Shown here piece by piece: positions 1 through 4,417 of a stretch of 5,720 nt of DNA. Source of the DNA: an uncultured Alphaproteobacteria bacterium (lineage in GTDB: Bacteria; Pseudomonadota; Alphaproteobacteria; Rs-D84); assembly GCA_937901165.1 (NCBI GenBank), contig CALCGS010000034.1:1-5720 (forward strand), given 5' to 3'. How positions within the stretch are numbered: the stretch's first letter is position 1; each line of letters opens with the position of its first letter. The notes beneath the pieces were generated by a model, which saw nothing but the letters and a program-made list of their open reading frames with translations, was not told the origin of the DNA and ran no database searches. A program made the translations under genes and the position numbers.

Positions 1-84
1 GAAATCCTGTTCGGCGACGTTTCCCCGTCCGGCAAGCTGCCCGTGACCTTCTATGAAACGGTCGAAAAGCTCCCGGATTTCATC
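1..84 (+). CDS. Fragment of a glycoside hydrolase family 3 beta-glucosidase
   Basis: Frame 1 on the plus strand reads EILFGDVSPSGKLPVTFYET and then VEKLPDF. The pattern LFGD-x-x-PSGKLPVTF is the conserved end of the second (alpha/beta sandwich) domain of family 3 glycoside hydrolases, just before the fibronectin-type domain. These enzymes release glucose from the non-reducing ends of beta-glucosides. Only about 28 residues are credible here, where a full enzyme has some 700 to 850. The frame stays open to a TAA at 190-192, but after roughly position 80 the residues no longer look like the family, and the opposite strand makes sense as an ATP-grasp enzyme. The GC content is clearly higher than in the rest of the window. 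I read this as a foreign piece joined by misassembly, probably from a gut or rumen bacterium (inference). Confidence 0.75.
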
Positions 85-375
85 GACGGTTTGTACGACA
101 AAGATTCCACGGGATCCGTATTTATCGATTGGCTTCATGACCATCGGGAACTGAAGATCGTGAAGATCCTCATCAGCAAAGTCAGGCTTTAAACAGGTAT
201 AACGTGAAGAAGGAATCGAGAGCTCGTCAAACATCCTCTTCATTGTATATTTGTCTCTGTAGTACGGTAATTTGTCAGGAGTAAGATAGCATTTTAAACC
301 AGCCTTATCTGCAATCTTTACCATACATTCGAAAAGAAGATCGGAAAAAGAAGTAATGATATCATCAATTAATAT
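55..375 (-). CDS. Internal fragment of an ATP-grasp family enzyme
   Basis: The minus strand read from about 375 down to about 55 gives a continuous ATP-grasp sequence. It starts with DDIITSFSDLLFECMVKIAD, then has LTPDKLPYYRDKYTMKRMF, then FPMVMKPIDKYGSRGIFVV, and ends near TVDEIRELFDRF. The xxRDKxxMKxxF helix and the VMKPIDKYGSRG segment are the ATP-binding lysine and glycine-rich loop seen in carboxylate-amine ligases such as carbamoyl-phosphate synthase-like and peptide- or sugar-modifying ATP-grasp proteins. The exact substrate cannot be told. The N-terminal pre-ATP-grasp domain and the catalytic C-terminal half are missing. The frame is open beyond both ends, but upstream of 375 it turns into an unconvincing hydrophobic stretch, and below about 55 it collides with the beta-glucosidase fragment on the other strand. 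Base composition is intermediate between the first 80 bases and the phage region. It is probably a second foreign piece in a chimeric contig. Confidence 0.75.
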
Positions 376-440
376 TGTTATGAATAATAAAAGTGTAGCT
401 CCTACAATCAAAAGAAATAACGAATTTGTGGAGTTTCCAA
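376..440. other. Junction segment of unclear origin
   Basis: This AT-rich stretch lies between the last credible ATP-grasp residues and the last credible residues of the phage tail protein. No frame on either strand gives sequence I recognise. The tail-protein frame meets a TGA at 408-410, where homologues continue for hundreds of residues. The join, or two joins with a short third piece between them, must lie inside this segment. Confidence 0.5.
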
Positions 441-674
441 ATCTGAAAATACCAATATATAATTTTCATTTTCACTTACAGAAAAAGATATCAATCTGGA
501 ATCTGCGTTTAATATGGCGATTTTTTTCATTCCTGGGCGTCTTGATAATCCACCACCAGATGTTATATCCATATTTTCTAGTTTTGACAAACCATAAATA
601 TCATTATTGTAATAAAATTCTGGACTGACTTCACCATGTGTAAAAGATGTTTGTGTTTTTATAAAATCTGTCAT
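408..674 (-). CDS. Phage tail/virion protein with FxxGExSP...RRPG start, truncated
   Basis: The N-terminus has the layout of a large phage virion protein often found right after a gp11-like tail tubular protein. TSFTHGEVSPEF (residues 9-20) is followed by a LENMDIT segment and GGGLSRRPGMKK (40-51), matching the family pattern FxxGExSP ... GGxxRRPG. It then has a strand-rich stretch ending YILVFSDL (residues 72-79). Such proteins usually run to several hundred residues and belong to the tail or head-to-tail region of podovirus-like particles. The precise role is not settled. An AAAGG ribosome site lies about nine bases before the ATG, and the gene follows the tail tubular gene after 17 bases. 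Only the part from 674 down to about 438 is trustworthy. The last nine residues and the TGA at 408-410 probably come from the junction with foreign DNA, so the gene is cut by assembly rather than naturally short. Confidence 0.7.
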   Translation of the reverse strand: MTDFIKTQTSFTHGEVSPEFYYNNDIYGLSKLENMDITSGGGLSRRPGMKKIAILNADSRLISFSVSENENYILVFSDLETPQIRYFF

Positions 675-691
675 AGTTATAACCTTTTATT

Positions 692-1210
692 TTAAAACCT
701 TGCAGATATTAAAGAAAAATCACCAATATCATTTGATATGGATGTCGTACTATCTATAAATTTTGCAGATTGAAATTCTGATTCGTATAATGCCAACAAC
801 ATTCTTAGTATCGTTTGATTTCCTGTTAAAGGTATGCAAAATTCCATCGCTAATTTTGTTGCAGCAAGCGATATAAAATAACTTGGGAATTGTTCTGGAT
901 TTATACGAATGCTTGCAAGTATTTGCACAGTATCTGAATCTGATAATATTTTATTTCCTATTACTTCTCCTTTGCATTTTAAGATTCTTAATACATTTGA
1001 CGGAACGATAAAATCACCATCCGTATTTTTTTGTATTGTAAATTCTTGCATGGAAAATCGCCAAGGATGTGATGATATAAGTGCATCTATAATTGGATTA
1101 AATAAAGTTCGTGCCAGTTGTGCCGAAACACTGTTATCTGTCCAAGATTGAATTGGTTTTTCACCCAATTTTAACAATGCCATAGAACATAAATCTATTT
1201 TTGTAATCAT
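692..1210 (-). CDS. Phage tail tubular protein A (gp11-like head-to-tail adaptor)
   Basis: This 172-residue protein fits the gp11/tail tubular protein A family, which forms the ring between portal and tail nozzle in T7-like particles. Visible marks are ALLKLGEKPIQSW (residues 11-23), an ARTLFNPIIDALISSHPWRF helix and loop (33-52) matching the family's HPWRFA, a PSNVLRI strand, and a C-terminal helical half with YFISLAATKLAMEF, an ITGN-like LTGN, and a final YESEFQSAKFID helix. The length is in the normal range. I place the start at the ATG of 1208-1210, because homologues begin just before the DLCSMAL helix and a GGGG lies about six bases upstream. An in-frame ATG four codons earlier (1222) has no ribosome site. 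A strong terminator lies between this gene and the upstream small virion gene, so expression needs readthrough or a promoter I could not find. The truncated tail gene follows at once. Confidence 0.85.
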   Translation of the reverse strand: MITKIDLCSMALLKLGEKPIQSWTDNSVSAQLARTLFNPIIDALISSHPWRFSMQEFTIQKNTDGDFIVPSNVLRILKCKGEVIGNKILSDSDTVQILASIRINPEQFPSYFISLAATKLAMEFCIPLTGNQTILRMLLALYESEFQSAKFIDSTTSISNDIGDFSLISARF

Positions 1211-1227
1211 TTTATACCCCATATATT

Positions 1228-1265
1228 CAAAAGAAAATCAATGGGGGATAACTGTCCCCCATTGA
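1228..1265 (-). terminator. Intrinsic terminator after the small virion protein gene
   Basis: The arms at 1238-1248 and 1255-1265 are perfectly complementary over 11 bp with a 6-base loop, and the core is GGGGGA/TCCCCC. On the minus strand the hairpin is followed by TTTTCTTTT. It lies 25 bases past the stop of the 81-residue gene and ahead of the tail tubular gene, so it splits the phage operon. There is no T-run on the plus side. Confidence 0.85.
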
Positions 1266-1290
1266 ACTCATAAAAATTCTGATATTACTA

Positions 1291-1536
1291 TTATTCTTCT
1301 GTTGCAGGAACAATATCCAAAACAGATACAACACCAGAACTTACTGTCACAGATGCAATAATTGTAGAATCAGAACCGTTGATAATTATCAAATCGCCAG
1401 TATTCATCAATGTGACAACACTATTAAAATATCCACTTGTTGAAATCGCAGAAACGGTTTCTGATGCAGCATAATGCCACAATGTAAACCCATTCGCATA
1501 GGCTATTACTGATAAGTTTTTATTTTGAAATGCCAT
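1291..1536 (-). CDS. Small conserved phage protein downstream of capsid (NGFTLWHY type)
   Basis: This 81-residue protein begins AFQNKNLSVIAYANGFTLWHY (residues 2-22), continues with a GYFNSVVTLMNTGDLIIINGS stretch, and ends in a beta-rich region and an acidic tail (ATEE). I know proteins of this type as small hypotheticals placed directly after the major capsid gene in alphaproteobacterial prophages. The position and the all-beta look suggest a head decoration, head-fibre or capsid-associated role, but that is inference. An AAAGGA ribosome site precedes the ATG by about seven bases. The gene follows the capsid gene after 37 bases and ends before a strong terminator, so capsid and this protein form one transcript end. 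No signal peptide or membrane segment is seen. Confidence 0.7.
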   Translation of the reverse strand: MAFQNKNLSVIAYANGFTLWHYAASETVSAISTSGYFNSVVTLMNTGDLIIINGSDSTIIASVTVSSGVVSVLDIVPATEE

Positions 1537-1573
1537 TTTTTTTCCTTTGTGTTAAAAAAGTTTTTATATTTTA

Positions 1574-2395
1574 TTAGGCTTCATCATCACATTTAATGCG
1601 TACTATGCCACTATTATCTATCAATACAGCACCTTGAGACATACTGTTGCTGATAAAGTGTGCAGCACGTTCACCATGCCAAGAAATATCTGTTTTAACT
1701 TCTTGACCACATGCGTGTCCAACACTGGATGCATGATAAATAAAGCAATCACGATTTGTGCTATTTAATGGCAAAGCGTTATGTAAAATCCATGTGATTC
1801 CTAACCATTTCTTGGTTTCAAAACCATTGACCAATGTATCTGCATTACCAACATAATCAGCAGATACAAATTCATCAATACCCAACAATTCATTCCATTG
1901 GTGGACACCAATAACTGCAAATCTGCGTCCATCGTCTGGAACATCATTTTCATTTAATGTTTCAACAGCAGATAAAATCAAATTTTTAGTCAAACCAGTA
2001 GAATAATCACCAACGTATTGTGTCGCATTATTCATAGCGCTAATAATTAATTCGTCTGTTTTACGACCCAACGCATAAGCACCAGCAGATGCAACAACAC
2101 GACGTTCATCAACGTTTGTTTTTAATTCATCCAAAGCATCAATCCAATCACCAGCATAATAATCTTGTAATACACATTCCACAGGTTCGTGATTCAAATT
2201 CATAACCGGCACAATACCATGGCGTGATTTTGTGCTTGCTGTACCACGACCAACCTTTTGAAATGTGGTTGACGTTCCAATAACACCAGATTTGCTGCGA
2301 ACACTAGAACGCAATTTTGTGCCCATTTGCTGATATGCCAAATGAACATCCGCTTCAAATTGTTTAACAAAAACTTGATCTACGGAAATAGACAT
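1574..2395 (-). CDS. Phage major capsid protein
   Basis: This 273-residue protein matches a major capsid family of podovirus-like prophages. The marks are KQFEADVHLAYQQMGTKLR (residues 11-29), GTSTTFQKVGRGTASTKSRH (40-59), VMNLNHEPVEC (64-74), then YYAGDWIDALDELKTNVDER (79-98) and AGAYALGRKTDELII (104-118). An HK97-like fold is expected from family knowledge, not shown here. The start is the ATG at 2393-2395. It has AAAGGA upstream with about six bases of spacing, like its neighbours, and the conserved region begins right after it. The longer frame to 2452 adds 19 unmatched residues with no ribosome site. The gene lies downstream of the scaffold gene as expected, but the H1-like gene and its terminator stand between them, so the 228-base gap upstream must hold a promoter or be crossed by readthrough. 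I see no clear consensus promoter there. Confidence 0.9.
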   Translation of the reverse strand: MSISVDQVFVKQFEADVHLAYQQMGTKLRSSVRSKSGVIGTSTTFQKVGRGTASTKSRHGIVPVMNLNHEPVECVLQDYYAGDWIDALDELKTNVDERRVVASAGAYALGRKTDELIISAMNNATQYVGDYSTGLTKNLILSAVETLNENDVPDDGRRFAVIGVHQWNELLGIDEFVSADYVGNADTLVNGFETKKWLGITWILHNALPLNSTNRDCFIYHASSVGHACGQEVKTDISWHGERAAHFISNSMSQGAVLIDNSGIVRIKCDDEA

Positions 2396-2427
2396 ATTTT
2401 TTCCTTTTGATAAAAAATTAAAATTTA

Positions 2428-2446
2428 GTACATATATAAAATGTAC
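2428..2446. repeat. Short inverted repeat in the capsid leader
   Basis: GTACAT (2428-2433) and ATGTAC (2441-2446) form a 6-bp inverted repeat around seven A/T bases, about 33 bases upstream of the capsid ATG. It could be a leader hairpin or an operator. In DNA this AT-rich it may also be chance. Confidence 0.3.
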
Positions 2447-2536
2447 CGACATAAAAAATTTTTATGTTTTGGTTATGCAAAAATATTGCGCCAAATAATA
2501 AAAAACATTGGGTCCAATTATGGATTATCCAATAAC

Positions 2537-2570
2537 AAATTTAGTCAGACTATAAAATCTGACTAAATTT
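2537..2570. repeat. Perfect 13-bp inverted repeat upstream of the capsid gene
   Basis: The arms AAATTTAGTCAGA (2537-2549) and TCTGACTAAATTT (2558-2570) match without a mismatch around an 8-base loop, CTATAAAA. Neither strand has a T-run directly after it, so it is not a standard terminator. It lies only a few bases beyond the H1-like gene's terminator and about 140 bases ahead of the capsid start. Possible roles are a stabilising 5' end for capsid mRNA, an operator, or the scar of an inserted element. Confidence 0.7.
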
Positions 2571-2573
2571 ATT

Positions 2574-2603
2574 AAAAAAATACCCGCTGTTTATGCGGGT
2601 ATT
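2574..2603 (-). terminator. Intrinsic terminator of the H1-like gene
   Basis: The arms at 2579-2587 and 2595-2603 pair over 9 bp, with core CCCGC/GCGGG and a 7-base loop. On the minus strand they are followed by a run of T. The hairpin starts about 20 bases after the H1-like stop codon and separates that gene from the capsid gene. Confidence 0.85.
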
Positions 2604-2623
2604 AAAATTTCATATGTCAAAAA

Positions 2624-2923
2624 TTATTTTCTTTTTGCACATGTTTTTTTTGCAGCTGGTTTTTTAGCAACTGGTTTTTTAACAGCAACTTTTTTTACAG
2701 CTGGTTTTTTAGCAGCAACTTTTTTTGCAACTGGTTTTTTAGCAGCAACTTTTTTTGCCGCTGGTTTTTTAACAGCAACTTTTTTTACAGCTGGTTTTGC
2801 AGCAGTTTTTTTTGCCGCTGGTTTTGCAGCTGGTTTAGCAGCAGTTTTTTTTGCAGCTGGTTTTGCAGCTGGTTTTGCAGCAGTTGTTTTTTTTGCTGAC
2901 GCTTTTAAGAATGTAAATGCCAT
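2624..2923 (-). CDS. Histone H1-like Lys/Ala/Pro-rich DNA-binding protein
   Basis: This 99-residue protein is about one third lysine and one third alanine, with ten prolines and no acidic residue. After a short start (MAFTFLKAS) it consists of repeats. TAAKPAAKPAAKK occurs twice (residues 14-26 and 27-39) plus a shortened copy, then a ten-residue unit of the form VAxKKPxxKK occurs four times (49-88). The tail, KKTCAKRK, holds the only cysteine. Proteins of this make-up, such as AlgP and bacterial H1-like proteins, bind and compact DNA without sequence specificity. Its placement is odd: between scaffold and capsid genes of a phage module. It has a strong AAGGAG ribosome site six bases from the ATG, unlike the AAAGGAAAA sites of the phage genes, its own terminator, and a possible promoter. 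It may be a cargo (moron-type) gene, or may condense DNA for packaging or in the host. Which of these is open. Confidence 0.8.
   Translation of the reverse strand: MAFTFLKASAKKTTAAKPAAKPAAKKTAAKPAAKPAAKKTAAKPAVKKVAVKKPAAKKVAAKKPVAKKVAAKKPAVKKVAVKKPVAKKPAAKKTCAKRK
2660..2884 (-). repeat. Tandem repeats coding the H1-like tail
   Basis: The gene body is built of degenerate direct repeats: two units of 39 bases and a partial one at 2767-2884, then four units of 30 bases at 2660-2779. Third-position changes are few (AAA lysines give the T-runs seen on the plus strand), which suggests recent repeat expansion. Copy number may vary between strains or be miscounted in assembly. Confidence 0.7.
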
Positions 2924-2952
2924 TCTTCTCTCCTTCTATATTTTTTTTGAAC

Positions 2953-2972
2953 AGAACAAATTTTTTTGTTCT
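2953..2972. repeat. Inverted repeat in the H1-like gene leader
   Basis: AGAACAAA and TTTGTTCT pair over 8 bp around four A/T bases. The repeat lies between the possible -10 and the ribosome site of the H1-like gene, so it would form a hairpin in the mRNA leader or could be an operator. It has no T-run of terminator type on the minus strand. Confidence 0.4.
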
Positions 2973-2979
2973 TGCTTTT

Positions 2980-3008
2980 ATTTTATATGAAATAAAAAAA
3001 ATAGTAAA
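2980..3008 (-). promoter_or_regulatory. Possible sigma-70 promoter of the H1-like gene
   Basis: On the minus strand TTTACT (3003-3008) is followed after 17 bases by TAAAAT (2980-2985). These match 4 of 6 and 5 of 6 consensus positions. They fall in the short gap after the scaffold gene, about 57 bases before the H1-like ATG. The region is so rich in A and T that chance matches are likely. Confidence 0.35.
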
Positions 3009-3029
3009 GTAATATTTGAATTTTTTTAT

Positions 3030-3686
3030 TTATGAATACAATTTTTTAAAACCATTTTCTATTTTTCTTACATACTCTGCATCATGATCACGCCAATATT
3101 TTGGATTACGCATCATCATTCTTAAATCATTATCCGATAAAATTTCTGATGTATTTTTTTCTGTTTCAACATTAGGTTCCATTGATTGCATCATCTTGTA
3201 CACGCTTTGGATTCCCTGGGCACTAGCACATAATGTATCAAACGCATCATGTGGTAAAAATTTTTCACCAAATGAATTTATTGCATTCAAAGCATCATAC
3301 ATTTTTTCACGTGAACCAAAAAATTTTTCTAATTCATTATATTCTTGTGATGTATTTTTTTCACAAAATAAATCTGATAAAATTGGTTGCAAATATTCTT
3401 GTGCTATTGAATATATTTTTTCAACTTGTGATGATGTTAAACCAATATCATAAAATTTTTGCTTTACCGATTCGTCATCAAACATTTCATTTGTTGGATA
3501 TTCGTTTGGTGTTTTTGGGACACCTATTGCACGATTAAATTTTTCTTTTGATACATCATCGGAATTTTCATTTGGCACAGAAACCATTGTTCCTAATTTT
3601 TTTTCAAGTTCAAAATATGATTTCATCAATGAATCTGAATTTAATGTACCATCTTTATTTTGAAATTTTTCTGGTATTATTTCCAT
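3030..3686 (-). CDS. Phage capsid scaffolding (assembly) protein
   Basis: This 218-residue protein has the layout of the capsid assembly scaffold of podovirus-like prophages. Near the start are FQNKDGTLNSDSLMKSYFEL (residues 8-27), EKKLG, and FNRAIGVPKTPNEYP (50-64). A long helical middle follows with the usual GLTSSQVEKIYSIA turn, and the conserved end is NDLRMMMRNPKYWRDHDAEY followed by VRKIENGFKKLY. It is rich in Glu and Lys and poor in beta strands, as expected for a scaffold that is removed from the finished head. The start at 3684-3686 has an AAAGGA site with about eight bases of spacing. The frame extends to 3734 but without homology. The start overlaps the holin-like gene by 32 bases, which suggests translational coupling. 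The capsid gene, its normal direct neighbour, is separated from it here by the H1-like gene. Confidence 0.85.
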   Translation of the reverse strand: MEIIPEKFQNKDGTLNSDSLMKSYFELEKKLGTMVSVPNENSDDVSKEKFNRAIGVPKTPNEYPTNEMFDDESVKQKFYDIGLTSSQVEKIYSIAQEYLQPILSDLFCEKNTSQEYNELEKFFGSREKMYDALNAINSFGEKFLPHDAFDTLCASAQGIQSVYKMMQSMEPNVETEKNTSEILSDNDLRMMMRNPKYWRDHDAEYVRKIENGFKKLYS

Positions 3687-3876
3687 TTTTTTTCCTTTTT
3701 GTTTCACTTGATTTACGCAAAAAATAAATTCCACCTAGTGTAAATACTGCCTGCATAGTCATAAACAAATCTGTATCACCAACAGCATAAGATGCAATCG
3801 CCGATATTATTCCAACACCTGATAATATGTATGTACGATGACCAGATAAAAAACCGCCTGTGATTATTTTGCTCAT
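3655..3876 (-). CDS. Small two-helix membrane protein, probable holin
   Basis: This 73-residue protein has two membrane segments, about residues 16-33 (ILSGVGIISAIASYAVG) and 36-53 (LFMTMQAVFTLGGIYFL), with a short acidic turn between them. A strongly basic C-terminal tail (KRKKNGNNTRK) probably stays in the cytoplasm. This is the build of a class II holin, which opens the inner membrane so that the endolysin reaches the wall. The SGHRTYI motif before the first helix resembles small membrane proteins beside endolysins in alphaproteobacterial prophages. Its ATG has an AGGA site eight bases upstream and lies 14 bases after the cell-wall hydrolase stop, so the two form a lysis pair. The 3' end overlaps the scaffold start. 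Function is inferred from topology and neighbours; no lysis activity can be read from sequence. Confidence 0.65.
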   Translation of the reverse strand: MSKIITGGFLSGHRTYILSGVGIISAIASYAVGDTDLFMTMQAVFTLGGIYFLRKSSETKRKKNGNNTRKISK

Positions 3877-3890
3877 ATTAAAAATCCTAT

Positions 3891-4280
3891 TTATAAATAA
3901 AACAACAAACCGTCTATATCTGCTATGTATCCACGTGCAATCGACCAGTGCGGCATAAATTCATATCTATGAAATTTTGTTGCACCATTACACATATCTG
4001 GCAAAGAATTTTTTAACATCCTATTTGCGACACGTAAACACATTTGATATGCTTTGTTTTTTTCGTTTATTTCTAATGCCCAATTATGCGAAGAATTCGT
4101 ATTTAAAGATTCAAACATTTCTTTATCAGATATAATATCTTCTATACTTTTTCCTGTTTTTAGATGTGCGTTATGTATCATTGATGTTAACGCTTCTACA
4201 ACCCGTAATGATACACCATAGGTTTCCGCATATACTAAATGTGATATACGTTGCAAAATGTTTTGATTTGTTGCGTGCAT
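3891..4280 (-). CDS. SleB/CwlJ-type cell wall hydrolase, phage endolysin
   Basis: This 129-residue protein covers one Hydrolase_2 (SleB/CwlJ) domain. Residues 16-31 (VYAETYGVSLRVVEAL) carry the likely catalytic glutamate E19. The middle helices follow, and the end holds GATKFHRYEFMPHW (99-112) and DGLLFYL, matching the family's GATxFH...P.W...G.H.FY pattern. The family cleaves peptidoglycan glycan strands, in spores for SleB and as phage endolysins or host wall hydrolases in Gram-negatives. There is no signal peptide or wall-binding domain, so release would depend on the holin encoded next. An AAGAGAG stretch precedes the ATG by about four bases. It is the first gene after the promoter and two terminators described separately, so it is the lead gene of the phage operon. 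Confidence 0.85.
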   Translation of the reverse strand: MHATNQNILQRISHLVYAETYGVSLRVVEALTSMIHNAHLKTGKSIEDIISDKEMFESLNTNSSHNWALEINEKNKAYQMCLRVANRMLKNSLPDMCNGATKFHRYEFMPHWSIARGYIADIDGLLFYL

Positions 4281-4297
4281 AGTTCTCTCTTTTTAAT

Positions 4298-4324
4298 AAA
4301 AAAACGTGCAACAAATGTGCACGT
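4298..4324 (-). terminator. Second leader terminator, just before the endolysin gene
   Basis: The arms at 4304-4310 and 4318-4324 (ACGTGCA/TGCACGT) pair over 7 bp around a 7-base loop, followed on the minus strand by six or more T. It lies about 18 bases upstream of the endolysin ATG and downstream of a strong promoter in the same direction. Confidence 0.7.
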
Positions 4325-4336
4325 GTAAATTTTTGC

Positions 4337-4359
4337 AAAAAAAAATACGCCATCGGCGT
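4337..4359 (-). terminator. First leader terminator after the operon promoter
   Basis: ACGCC and GGCGT (4347-4351 with 4355-4359) pair over 5 bp around a 3-base loop. On the minus strand one A and then nine T follow. The stem is short but the T-run is very good. It ends a transcript only about 45 bases from the predicted start and could also serve as birA's terminator. Confidence 0.65.
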
Positions 4360-4387
4360 TAATAGTTTTCTTGCTCTTGATGTCCTT

Positions 4388-4409
4388 TATTGTATCATAT
4401 TTTACAATA
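4388..4409. promoter_or_regulatory. Probable operator dyad over the -10 element
   Basis: TATTGTA (4388-4394) and TACAATA (4403-4409) form a perfect 7-bp inverted repeat around 8 bases. One arm contains the whole -10 and the other lies in the spacer, so a dimeric repressor bound here would block RNA polymerase. The binding protein is unknown. Confidence 0.45.
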
Positions 4410-4417
4410 TAAGTCAA
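4389..4417 (-). promoter_or_regulatory. Near-consensus sigma-70 promoter of the phage lysis operon
   Basis: On the minus strand TTGACT (4412-4417) and TACAAT (4389-4394) are 17 bases apart, each matching 5 of 6 consensus positions, with TGA directly before the -10 (an extended -10). The predicted start is near 4383. The -35 overlaps the TGA stop of birA. This is the best promoter in the window and fires straight into two terminators and then the endolysin gene. Confidence 0.75.

Noticed and set aside
112..117. GGATCC site as a cloning or ligation junction between the first two fragments
   Set aside because: The ATP-grasp frame runs unbroken through it (KYGSRGIFVV), so the site is inside a conserved motif and the join lies further left.
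356..628. Plus-strand 90-residue frame
   Set aside because: It runs antisense to the tail protein and across the junction, has no recognisable motif and no ribosome site.
909..1151. Plus-strand frame inside the tail tubular gene
   Set aside because: It is antisense to a well-supported phage gene with no start signal.
2396..2452. Longer N-terminus for the major capsid protein
   Set aside because: The extra residues are translated leader, and the ATG at 2393-2395 has the proper AAAGGA site and fits the family start.
2449..2468. AT palindrome (ACATAAAAA/TTTTTATGT) as a terminator or operator
   Set aside because: It is nearly all A and T with a one-base centre, and such palindromes are expected by chance in this composition.
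2640..2900. Regular repeats that could suggest a CRISPR array
   Set aside because: The repeats are in-frame coding units with no unique spacers.
3196..3538. Two plus-strand frames inside the scaffold gene
   Set aside because: They are antisense shadows with low-complexity composition and no homology.
3687..3734. Longer N-terminus for the scaffold protein
   Set aside because: The extension lies in the holin-like gene and has no ribosome site, while the ATG at 3684-3686 has one.
4171..4417. Two minus-strand 60-residue frames over the promoter and leader
   Set aside because: They cross the terminators and the endolysin start, one begins upstream of the promoter, and neither has a ribosome site. 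A leader peptide is not supported.
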